A DNA stretch of 64,000 bases from Nematostella vectensis (Eukaryota; Cnidaria; Anthozoa; Actiniaria; Edwardsiidae). Position 1 is the first letter of the stretch; each line of letters opens with the position of its first letter. The notes below the pieces were generated by a model, which was not told the DNA's origin, searched no databases, and saw only the letters and a list, made by a program, of their open reading frames with translations. Positions 1 through 10,200 of this stretch are shown in pieces. A program made the translations under genes and the position numbers. Location: positions 3,941,681-4,005,680 of the forward strand of contig NC_064040.1 in assembly GCF_932526225.1 (NCBI RefSeq). Direction: 5' to 3'.

Positions 1-251
1 AACCGGAAATTTACCTTTGTAACTCTCCCCCCTACCTGATAAATTATGGTGTTTCCCTAATTCTTTATGTACTCTAGTCGAAAGCAATGTGCGGGGGGAG
101 GGGAGGGGGTCTGATAAATAACAGTTATTTAAATTCTGGATGGCTAATAGCGATTGCTATCAACTTGGAACTATAATCAATATTTTCACAGCTTAAAATG
201 TAAAAAATAACACTTGAAAGTATTGCCCCGAGATAAATACCTATTACAGTA

Positions 252-1515
252 TTACGATCCTAGAGATGAGCTCACTCATAGTACCTATATCAAAGTTAAA
301 ATACGCTCCTAATGATTGGCTCACTCATAGTACCTATATCACAGTTGCACGCTCCTAGTGATGAGCTCACTCATAGTACCTATTTCAAGTTGCACGCTCC
401 TAGTGATGGACTCACTCATAGTACCTATATCACAGTTGTACGCTCCTAGTGATGAACTCACTCATAGTACCTATATCACAGTTGTACGCTCCTAGTGATG
501 AGCTCACTCATAGCACCTATTTCTCAGTTGTAAGCTCCTAGTAATGAGCTCACTCATAGCACCTATTTCTCAGTTGTAAGCTCCTAGTGATGAGCTCACT
601 CATAGCACCTATTTCTCAGTTGTAAGCTCCTAGTGATGAGCTCACTCATAGCACCTATTTCTCAGTTGTAAGCTCCTAGTGATGAGCTCACTCATAGCAC
701 CTATTTCTCAGTTGTAAGCTCCTAGTGATGGACTCACTCATAGTACCTATATCACAGTTGTACGCTCCTAGTGATGGACTCACTCATAGTACCTCTATCA
801 CAGTTGAACGCTCCTAGTGATGGGCTCAGTCATAGTACCTATATCACAGTTGCACGCTCCTAGTGATGAGCTCACTCATAGTACCTATTTCTCAGTTGTA
901 AGCTCCTAGTGATGAGCTCACCCATAGTACCTTTTTCACAATTGCACGCTCCTAGTGATGAGCTCACTCATAGCACCTATTTCTCAGTTGTAAGCTCCTA
1001 GTGATGAGCTCACTCATAGTACCTATATCATAGTTGTACACTCCTAGTGATGGGCTCACTCATAGTACCTATATCACAGTTGTACGCTCCTAGTGATGGA
1101 CTCACTCATAGCACCTATTTCTCAGTTGTAAGCTCCTACTGATGAGCTCACTCATAGTACCTATTTCTCAGTTGCACGCTCCTAGTGATGAGCTCACTCA
1201 TAGTGCCTTTTTCACAATTGCACGCTCCTAGTGATGGGCTCACTCATAGCACCTATTTCTCAGTTGTAAGCTCCTAGTGATGAGCTCACTCATAGCACCT
1301 ATTTCTCAGTTGTAAGTTCCTAGTGATGAGCTCACTCATAGCACCTATTTCTCAGTTGTAAGCTCCTAGTGATGAGCTCACTCGTAGCACCTATTTCTCA
1401 GTTGTAAGCTCCTAGTGATGAGCTCACTCATAGTACCTATTTCTCAGTTACACGCTCCTAGTGATGGACTCACTCATTGTGCCTTTTTCACAATTGCACG
1501 CTCCTAGTGATGAGG
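252..1515. repeat. 46-bp minisatellite, about 27 copies
   Basis: Head-to-tail copies of a 46-bp unit built around GAGCTCACTCATAG, then CACCTATTTCTCAGTTG and CTCCTAGTGAT. Successive GAGCTCACTCA motifs at about 547 and 593 give the period. Several sub-variants (ATATCACAG versus TTTCTCAG cores) are interspersed, so local duplication has spread variants. It ends about 65 bp from the XKR stop codon, so it sits in or beyond that gene's 3' untranslated region. Bases 1-251 to its left hold no gene that I can see. Confidence 0.95.
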
Positions 1516-1579
1516 AGATCTTTTCATATGGATTTGTTTTCGAGTGAAAAAATTGGAAAGTCAATCTTCCCAAGGTGTC

Positions 1580-4386
1580 TCAGTCAAATCCCCATACCTC
1601 ACTCCTCTTTCTCTTTCGCTCTTTGACTTCAGGGTTTCCAGCCTCCATGTTCCTCTGCCTGTCTCTCTTCTTCCTATAGAAATAATGAGTCTTTTTACTA
1701 GACGAAACTCGAGCAAGATCCGGATGAAGACATTTGTAGTACACGACCATAATTACGAGCCCTAGAGCATAGCACAATGCGATAGTCAGAACGGCAGTGA
1801 CCTCAAACCCCACAGAGACCAACGTAGTCGGCTGCGTGAACCACAGTGCTGTGAGTACAATAGCTTCCACAAATTCCAAAGTATAGTACACTGTTGCCCA
1901 ATACCAGAGCCTTTCGGCCTCCACAAAGAATATACAAAACGTGTGAATGAGGGCGATAACAAGTCTAGTGAATCTTTGTTTCCAAGGTTGCCTCGGGAAC
2001 AAGCCAAGTTTATGTTTACTGATGAAGGCGAGCACCAATGCGCTGTGCAGCGACAAAAAGAGAAATAGCCAATACGGGAACTTCGCCGCGAAAAATACAA
2101 GAACTAAAACCCGAGATGTGAACAAGAGTGAGCGCCACAGCCACATCATGCAGTACATGTGCCAGTGCAGGCGACCGCGACGTTTCTTGGAATCGCGAAG
2201 GCATTTCACGTAATCTACAACAACACGTGAGTACGAGATGAAAGAGAGGAAGATAGAGACCGCTGTCCAGATGTCCCGCAGGCTCGTCTCTGGTACCGTG
2301 CGTTGTATGTAGCGGCGAAAGAGGATGTAGAGCTGTAACGTGAGCTGCGGGGCGTCTTCTGTAAAAGCCATAATCACGTACAAGAACGTCACGTCCAGGT
2401 TCATGGAAATGTGTTCTTGGAAATGCATCACGCTGTACAGTTGGCGCGTTTTGATGCGGTAAGCTTTCACCAAGATTCGCCAGTACCTGTGAGTTCATAG
2501 AATTATAAAAAGAGGTTTCCAAAGAGGATTTTAATAAGTATTGTATCCATTGTCATCTGCAGAAATCTCCCTTGAATGACCGGGCTAAGAAAACATACAA
2601 GGCAAAATGTCTGTTACGCTCACCTCTCAAGTAATCCTAGCAACAACGAATGCGTTACCATGACAACACACCAACCACTCTCCGGTCGACGCCCATTGAC
2701 CTCTTCCTCGTCGTCCTTGTAGCAAAGCACTGACATTACGTTGACGATAACCGCTGACACTAAGAGTAGCAGGATCGTCAGCACTCCGTAAGCGTAGTCG
2801 CCCGCAATGAAATGATCAGCGGTCACTTTAATGTCCGATGCCAAGTCTACGCCAAAAAACGCGACTGCAAGGAGGATCATAACTATCTCGGTGTAACTGG
2901 CATCTCCGCGGCTCTTCCAGAACTCGACCTCGTGTCTCTTCTTCCTGTTTTCATTCATGACAGCTTTGATAGCCCGACGGAATCGCTCTCGAGGGATTGT
3001 GCCATTTCTTCTGTGTAAACTATCCCTGTCGGTGTGTACATCGGCCATGAGGTCACTGTGGGGAAGAAGCGAGACGCTTCCAGAGTCGATGGCGCTTTTT
3101 AGATTGTATTCATTGTTATTAGTGCGTGACAGCGTATCACTTGCTTGTGTGACACTACCTTGCGCGAACTTAGATTGTGTGACACCACTTTGACTTACAC
3201 ATCCTTGCGTGACACCATTACCTTTGGTAGAATTTACCTCGATAGAAAAGTGCGTGACACTGTCAAGGGAGTCAAGAGAATCAAAAGAGTTCCCGGTAAT
3301 GCATGACGTCTGGGGCTCTAGCGTCTCTCTTGCTTTCATGAAATCTGACGACCTTGCCGCGTCATTGCCTAACAATGGTCTACCCTTTTTATTTTCATTG
3401 TTATTATCCAAGGGTGACTTGTCGAGTAGCCTGACATTAGAAGGGTCACTTTCTCCGCCCTCATCGCGTGAATGGTTGAGTAGCGTGACATTAGATGGGT
3501 CACTTTCATTGTCGTCACCGCGTGATCGGTTGAGTAGCGTGACATCAGAGGGGTGTCTTTCATTTCCCTCATCGAGTGTCTGGTTGAGTAGCGTGACATT
3601 AGATGGGTCAATTTCTCCGCCCTCATTGCGTGACTGGTTGAGTAGCGTGACATTAGATGGTTCAATTTCTCCGCACTCATTGCGTGACTGGTTGAGTAGC
3701 GTGACACTAGAGGGGACACTTTCATTGTCCTCATGCCGTGACTGACTAAGTAGTGTAACATTAGATGGGCCACTTTTGTCATCAGTACGTGTCTTCTTGA
3801 GTAGCCTTACAGGTTGTGTGACGTCCCGTGGCGTATGGCTTAGCAAAGTCAATGTCGTTGGGTCCATGTTAGTCCCACTAATCCACCCAGTTTTGCGTTT
3901 TTCTAGTAAATAACCACGTATTCGTGATAGCATCGAAGTCATGACAAATCTTCCTTGTTCTACATCCTCGTCATCGTTTGCATCCCTATGAATTCTCTCC
4001 CTCTCTATCTTATTGCTAACATTACTTATGATCTCCCTTTCACTCTCACTGATCTCCACGATGAACCGACCCGGGCTGACCGACTCTATATAGCTTTCTT
4101 CAAAAGTCGCGGAGACGGAGTAAGAATTCTCATCTTCCCATTCATCGGCTTCATTCTCCAAGTCATACTCTCCTTTGTGTGGACAAATGCGTCTAAACGC
4201 GGCGATCACCTTGTATAGAATTTCGATCTCATTGCGTGTCACAGAGATCCACCTGGATCCTTCTCCACACGACGCCTCCCTCACGGCATCAACTGCGTCT
4301 AGCCCTTCACACAGATCACGGAGTTTCAATATCACTTTGATCTCTTTTTCACTTAGAATATCAGTGATGACTTCATTTCCCTCCAT
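1580..4386 (-). CDS. XK-related (XKR) family multi-pass membrane protein with long N-terminal extension
   Basis: Two exons: 4386-2624 and 2486-1580, joined in frame (AG|G, Arg) across a GTGAGC..CACAG intron, giving about 889 residues. From about residue 498 the protein is a typical XKR: a first membrane segment with acidic GVDLASD, further hydrophobic segments, and in exon 2 the family hallmark EDAPQLTLQLYIL, then several more membrane helices and a basic tail. Some XKR proteins (XKR8, CED-8) promote phosphatidylserine exposure after caspase cleavage; whether this one does is unknown. Oddity: most XKRs start close to the first helix, but here about 500 hydrophilic residues precede it, including 18-residue tandem repeats. 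The open frame runs further upstream to about 4482 but without an ATG; a possible CAG acceptor lies just before the ATG at 4386, so an upstream exon cannot be excluded. Confident on family, less on the start. Confidence 0.85.
3413..3800 (-). repeat. Coding 54-bp tandem repeat (18-residue module) in the XKR N-terminus
   Basis: About seven in-frame copies of a 54-bp unit that encodes SNVTLLNQSRNE followed by an acidic GGEIDP-like tail. Substitutions keep VTLL and the basic Arg while the spacer varies, and no copy is frameshifted, which suggests the repeats are translated. The module is hydrophilic and has NxT/NxS sequons. I recognise no domain in it. Confidence 0.85.
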
Positions 4387-4991
4387 TGTAGCGCGTTGCG
4401 CTGACCTGCGAGTTATAGTAGTTTGTTGGTATGTTATGTAATCCTGTAGGTCATCCAACCGTAATTCGTAGAGCACAAACAACTTATTCTCCTTAGTGCA
4501 ATAAAATGTTTCCTATCAATTTATAAGGGAGAATCTACTGCTCCTATTTACATAAAATGTGTATGTTAATTCACCTGTTCATTTTGCTTGGGGTGTGTAT
4601 AGTGGGGAGAAACTTCAGGCTGGTCAGGTCTTGGAGTCGTGAAAGGGTTAATTGTGCGTTGTGGCTTGTCTCGTGGTTAATGCGTGATCGATAACTTGAC
4701 AGGGAGAGTTGCACGGAGTGTTTGTTATCAAAACACTGATCGGTAAGATAAGCAATGATACTTCCAGGGTCAAATAGGGGTGAGGCAAAAAAGTTATTTT
4801 ATTTTATTTTGTGTCTATTTCCATCTATTTACATGTGTGTGAGGGTTGGGCTAGTGACGGAGAAGGAAGGGGATGGTGTTAGCCTCTCGAAGTTTTGGGT
4901 TTTCTAAGGAGTAAAATGTCACCATGCAACCTTTCGCGCACGAAAGGTCATCCATGACGTTGGGTTGCCTGTGTGCTCATATCTTTTCAAG
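4387..4991. other. Head-to-head intergenic region of the XKR and dehydrogenase genes
   Basis: About 600 bp separate the divergent start codons of the XKR gene (minus) and the dehydrogenase gene (plus), so it must hold both promoters unless the XKR gene has a further upstream exon. There is no clear TATA box at a set distance; a run of TTTTATTTTATTTTG lies near 4797. No other gene is visible. Confidence 0.6.
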
Positions 4992-5000
4992 ATGGCGGAC
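4989..5000 (+). promoter_or_regulatory. Start context with YY1-like motif (CAAGATGGCGGAC)
   Basis: The start codon at 4992 is embedded in CAAGATGGCGGAC, which matches both a good Kozak context (A at -3, G at +4) and the animal YY1 core AAGATGGCG that often overlaps start codons of housekeeping genes. That YY1 acts here is inference. A similar AAAGATGGCGC lies at about 13004, roughly 100 bp upstream of the SPRTN start. Confidence 0.35.
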
Positions 5001-6700
5001 GATCGTCTTTTTGTTCTTCGAGCACCGCCGTACGCGCTTGACCCAGAATTACAGCGAATTCTCGATAAGCAAAGCAAGATTCGTTTTATTCTCGAGAACG
5101 AGCTAACTGCTACAAGTAGAGCATTAGTAAAGGGATTGTTTATTTACGGCCCCTACAAATACGTGAGCAATTCCCTATTGGACGATCTCCCTTCTCTCAA
5201 GGTTATTTCTAGTATCGGTGCTGGGTTTGATCGTATAGACATCCCCGCTGCCACCAAAAGGGGGATACGAGTCGGTAATACTCCCGGGGTGGTACAGGAT
5301 TGTACTGCCGACATGGCTATCGGACTGTTACTAGCTTCCGCCAGACATATTGTTACCGGAGACGCAAACACGAGAAAGCCTGGGTTCACCAAGGTGAGAT
5401 TAGGACATTAGTGAAGAGGGTGATTCATCAGAGTGTCCAACATCTAGCCTTTCAAATCGCTATTTTTCGAGACTCACCGTCCTCGTCCCTTAACAAATCA
5501 AGTCCTCCCCCACCGAAAAACGCCCCCCCCCCTTAAAAGGATTGACATTCGTGACATAAAGTTCCTGTTTTCTTGTCTAGTGCCGAAAAAGACATGTATA
5601 GATAAGGATGCTGTTTAAAAAAAACATTATAATTCTATATCAAGACCCTATTATCATCTAAAGCAGACAAGAAAACAGGCATGTACAACTAAAACTTCCC
5701 ACCCCACCCCCATCACTTTTCTTAAGGTGTTTTTTCCCTAATAGGAGTCAATATTCAACTGTTTTGGCACCAGAGTCACAGGCTCAACTCTTGGCATAGT
5801 CGGCCTTGGAGCTGTCGGCTTTGCTGTGGCGATGCGAGCCAAAGGGTTCAAAATGAGAATATTATACCATGGCCGCACCAGAAGGGAGGGCAAAGAATGC
5901 GAGACTGGTTAGTACTTAGACCAGAGACCCAAACTTTCTGTATAAAGATGGCTAATTTGCATTAAGCAGACGTTAACTTGGGAGATATGCAGGGTGCCAG
6001 AATTCTCCCTTTGGCACCAAAAATTAGCAATTTCCCATTGAAAGATTGTAAAGTAGAATCTAACTTTTTTCAATGATACCTTACTGCACCCCTTCCTTTA
6101 CCCAACTGCCCTTTAGCAAATTCTGGGTATGTGCCAGTTAGGATATTATATCACCCAGCTCCCATCAATTAAGATTGCACTCTGCATGTCTAGGGCTCAC
6201 ATAAAGTTTTATATAACATCCCTCTTTTATCCCTACTACCCCCAAATGCTCCTCATCTTATAGTTATTATGTTCTTATTTCGGTATCTTCCATGTGTAGG
6301 TGCTGAGTATTGCAGTAAGCTAGACGAACTACTCAAGGAGTCAGACTTTGTTGTCTTATGCTGTGCTCTAACCAAAGAAACAAGACACTTGATAACAGCA
6401 GCACAACTCTCGCAGATGAAATCATCAGCAACACTAATCAATGTTGCTAGGGGCGGGATTGTCAATCATGATGACTTGACAACAGCTCTGCAAAATGGAG
6501 TCATTCGTGGTGCTGCACTTGATGTGACAGAACCCGAACCACTCCCCCACGGCCACCCCCTACTTGCGTTACCTAACGTGATTGTCACACCACATATTGG
6601 TACTCTGACTCTTGCTACAAGGAGTGCAATGATGGAAATGGGAATAGAGAACCTATTAGCAGGGCTTGGGTCAAAGCCTTTACCATACCCTTTAAACTAA
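4992..6700 (+). CDS. D-2-hydroxyacid dehydrogenase, glyoxylate/hydroxypyruvate reductase-like
   Basis: Three exons, 4992-5393, 5745-5907 and 6300-6700, with GTGAGA, GTTAGT donors and TAG acceptors, give 321 residues, close to human GRHPR (328). Such enzymes reduce 2-keto acids such as glyoxylate or hydroxypyruvate with NAD(P)H in cytosol or mitochondria. Visible signs: the Rossmann nucleotide loop GLGAVG (154-159) in [13 protein letters not shown], the catalytic Arg239 in NVARGG, Glu268 in DVTEPEP and His287 in TPHIGT, in the usual order and spacing. The N-terminal third carries the expected IGAGFDRID and GNTPGVV motifs. I chose ATG 4992 because the in-frame codons further upstream contain no ATG. 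Substrate and cofactor preference cannot be read from sequence; it could equally be a paralogue of true GRHPR. Its promoter side faces the XKR gene and its 3' end converges on SPRTN. Confidence 0.92.
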
Positions 6701-7205
6701 GTGCTTAATATAACGACACATCACAAAATACTGTATGTGTGAGTCCAAACTATTACCAAATAATTTCTGATGGTACTTACAGTAGTATCACAACACATGT
6801 TGATTTTTAATCATTTTAAATATCATAAAATATAGGTCAATCATATATAATTATGTACATCTGGGTTCTTATATAGAGTAGTTTTTAGTAGCCCATGAAA
6901 CATGTGCAAAATAAGCAATTAGCCAAGAGAGTCGCAAAGAGCAATTTGTTTTAAAAACATTTATTGAAGTGCAATGCAACATGGCAATATTGCGTGAACT
7001 AATGAAAAACAATCTAATAATCCTACTATATATCTTCTATGTATATTTCAAAAATACAACCCTGTTATTAGGGTTCAATGTAGCACAAATTAGATCTAGA
7101 TAAGAATACTTAAATTCCATAATATACAGTAATTAAGTGTTCTGAGCCTACTGTATTATTAGGCTTATTTTGTAATAAATTGCATGCTTGGTACTTTTAC
7201 TCATT
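6701..7205. other. Convergent 3' region between dehydrogenase and SPRTN
   Basis: AT-rich stretch between two stop codons on opposite strands, holding the two 3' untranslated regions. On the minus strand an AATAAA (plus-strand TTTATT at 6960-6965) lies about 240 bp past the SPRTN stop and is a good polyadenylation signal for it. For the plus-strand gene an AATAAA is seen only near 7172, which would overlap the other transcript. No further gene is visible. Confidence 0.5.
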
Positions 7206-10200
7206 CTAAAGAAGACATGAGTCTAAGTGCTGGTTGACCATTGCTTCTGGCATCTCTTTCTGACATACAGGGCAAGTAACATTATTACGGACTGTCTGGA
7301 GTGAGACTGGGGAATCCAACACTGTTATAGGTTTAGAGCAGCTCCCAGAAGGTGATTGAACACTTTCAGTCTTCTCTGCTTGCTTAAAAGCATCTTCAAT
7401 TGTCAAAATGGAAGTTTTCCTAGCTGATTTGCCTGTACTTGTATTCTTTTCTTTTGGTGCGATAGAGCCTTTTGTCTTCTCAGAGGTTTTTTTGTCTAGC
7501 ATGATCTTATCCTGTTTGCTTCTCTTGACTCTTATATTTCCTTCAGAACCCGAATGACTGTCTTTATCATTTGCCTTATTTCTAGCTCCCAGAACATATC
7601 CTTTTCCAGAAAATGGAACAATATGGCTTGCAGGATCCTCAGTTTTCCTTCGCTTAGATGCATTCTCATTTTCACAGTCAGAAGATTCTTTAATGCTGCC
7701 ATTGGATAATTCCTTAATATCCACATGGCTTCCACTGGTGCTACTGCTATTTACAAGTGAGCTATTTTCTGTGTCAAAAGATGCAAGTTTAGGAAGTGCA
7801 GGGGTCCCTGAGGAATTGATTGTAACTTGACTAGTTGTTTCCCCATTATTTGTTGTGTTGTTCTTTTTCTTAATTCGTTCAAATAATGATGGCAAATTTG
7901 GTGTTCCATTATCCTTTGTTTTATTCTTGGCTAGCCCGGAAGTACCAGCCTTTGCTTTTGTTTCACTGTTATTATCCTTCGATTTTGTCTTTTTCTTCTT
8001 GTAATTGTCTGGTTCTTTCACTTTACTGAAAGTCCCTCCACATTTAGCTTGGTGCTCGGCCCACCATGTATCACGTGGGGCAGGTGCCCTGTTCATTGAA
8101 CGCTTGACAACACCATAGAATGGAGGCCTGTTTTGGCACGGACCATTGCATTTCCACCAATGCTGCCGATAAACATCAACCTACAAGAATACAAAAAATA
8201 TTCAAGGATTTGAACAGAAGGAAATGATACTGTGGCGATGACTGAAGTAGGAAAAGTTTGGACTTGCCTCATCATGAAAGTTGTGATACACCTGAAACAC
8301 CATAAGGAGTTGAATTAGAAGTCATTTACACAAAATGGTAAAGTATCCCCTAGTAATTACAGTAAATTTTTATTTATTGACAGAATTGTCTCTTACTGTG
8401 ATATTTGTTCCTGTTGCCTTGTTGATTCTGTACATGTGTTTGTGGAATTCTGGGCCATGGCCATCGTGATCCTAAAAAAATAGAAATAATATAAAATGAA
8501 TACAGTGTAAACTCAATAAACTATAAGCAGCAATCAGGTTTCTGTTGAAATAAAGATAATGCAAAATTAAAAAAAACACAAAGTTATTCTAAATTTAGTG
8601 ATAATTGGTAAATAAACCACTTCTGGCGATTGGAATATCGGTAGATAACGTCCAAGGATTAGATATGGTACCAAAAATAAACAGTTGGCCCAGAAGACAG
8701 GTATCACTTTGGCTGGACGTTATCACCTGATATTTGTCCTGTGAAAATGTACATTTGACCTGTATTGACAAATGAGCATACATATACCACTATGCATGCA
8801 AGAAAATCTGGTTAAATGCCACACACTGTTTTATTGTTCACAGCAGCACTATAAAAGCCCTTTTTTCAATGTTATGTTTATAAAATATTAAAACTTTTGT
8901 GTGCTAACACACAAAAATTCCCTCAATCCAAAGCCCATAGGATTTATCTGGATTTACCTTATTATTTTGAGTAACAAAAAGCAGCGCATGGATCATCTCA
9001 TGCTGTGGGAGAAATTAAAAACTAATCAGCCCGTGCATTTTCCCAGAAACCCAGGTTGACAACTTTGGAACACAGTTACTTTAGACAATGGTTTTGAAGT
9101 TTGTTTGTAGCTATTTAACTTGCTGTTCTTTGTGTGTGAAATGTTGTCAACATAATTGCCTTAAAACTTATTTAATATCAGGGTGCAGTCTTATTGATTT
9201 CCGATTCCTGGATCAGGGGTGTTTTTAACAACCTGTTGTTGTTAGACCAAGGATTTAAAATTGATGTGTTGACTTTTGACTGATTTTGATACAGTGCGTA
9301 AAGGGACCTCTTGTGTTTTGGTTTGTTGTATCCACCAAAAGTGTATGTATGTATGTATTAGTATCCACCCACCAAAAGTGTCTATACTGGACTCTTCCTA
9401 GGTCTATCTTAAAGACTACCACCCACCAAAAGTGTCTACACTGGACTCTTCCTATGTCTATCTTAAAGACTACCACCCACCAAAAGTGTCTACACTGGAC
9501 TCTTCCTGGGTCTATCTTAAAGACTACCACCCACCAAAAGTGTCTACACTGGACTCTTCCTGGGTCTATTTTAAAGACTACCACCCACCAAAAGTGTCTA
9601 TACTGGACTCTTCCTGGGTCTGTCTTAAAGACTACCACCCACCAAAAGTGTCTACACTGGACTCTTCCTGGGTCTGTCTTAAAGACTACCACCCACCAAA
9701 AGTGTCTACACTGGACTCTTCCTGGGTCTGTCTTAAAGACTACCACCCACCAAAAGTGTCTACACTGGACTCTTCCTAGGTCTATTTTAAAGACTACCAC
9801 CCACCAAAAGTGTCTACACTGGACTCTTCCTGGGTCTATCTTAAAGACTACCACCCACCAAAAGTGTCTACACTGGACTCTTCCTGGGTCTATTTTAAAG
9901 ACTACCACCCACCAAAAGTGTCTACACTGGACTCTTCCTAGGTCTATTTTAAAGACTACCACCCACCAAAAGTGTCTACACTTGACTCTTCCTATGTCTA
10001 TCTTAAAGACTACCACCCACCAAAAGTGTCTACACTGGACTCTTCCTGGGTCTATCTTAAAGACTACCACCCACCAAAAGTGTCTACACTGGACTCTTCC
10101 TGGGTCTGTCTTAAAGACTACCACCCACCAAAAGTGTCTACACTGGACTCTTCCTGGGTCTGTCTTAAAGACTACCACCCACCAAAAGTGTCTACACTGG

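Noticed and set aside
4387-4482. Extended XKR N-terminus starting near 4482
   Set aside because: The codon there is TTG, not ATG; the first ATG in frame is at 4386. A CAG acceptor-like site lies between, so the upstream part is more likely untranslated or intron.
7206-8180. Canonical PIP box in SPRTN
   Set aside because: The nearest candidate, SILTIEDAF, lacks the Gln and the aromatic pair, so I do not call it.
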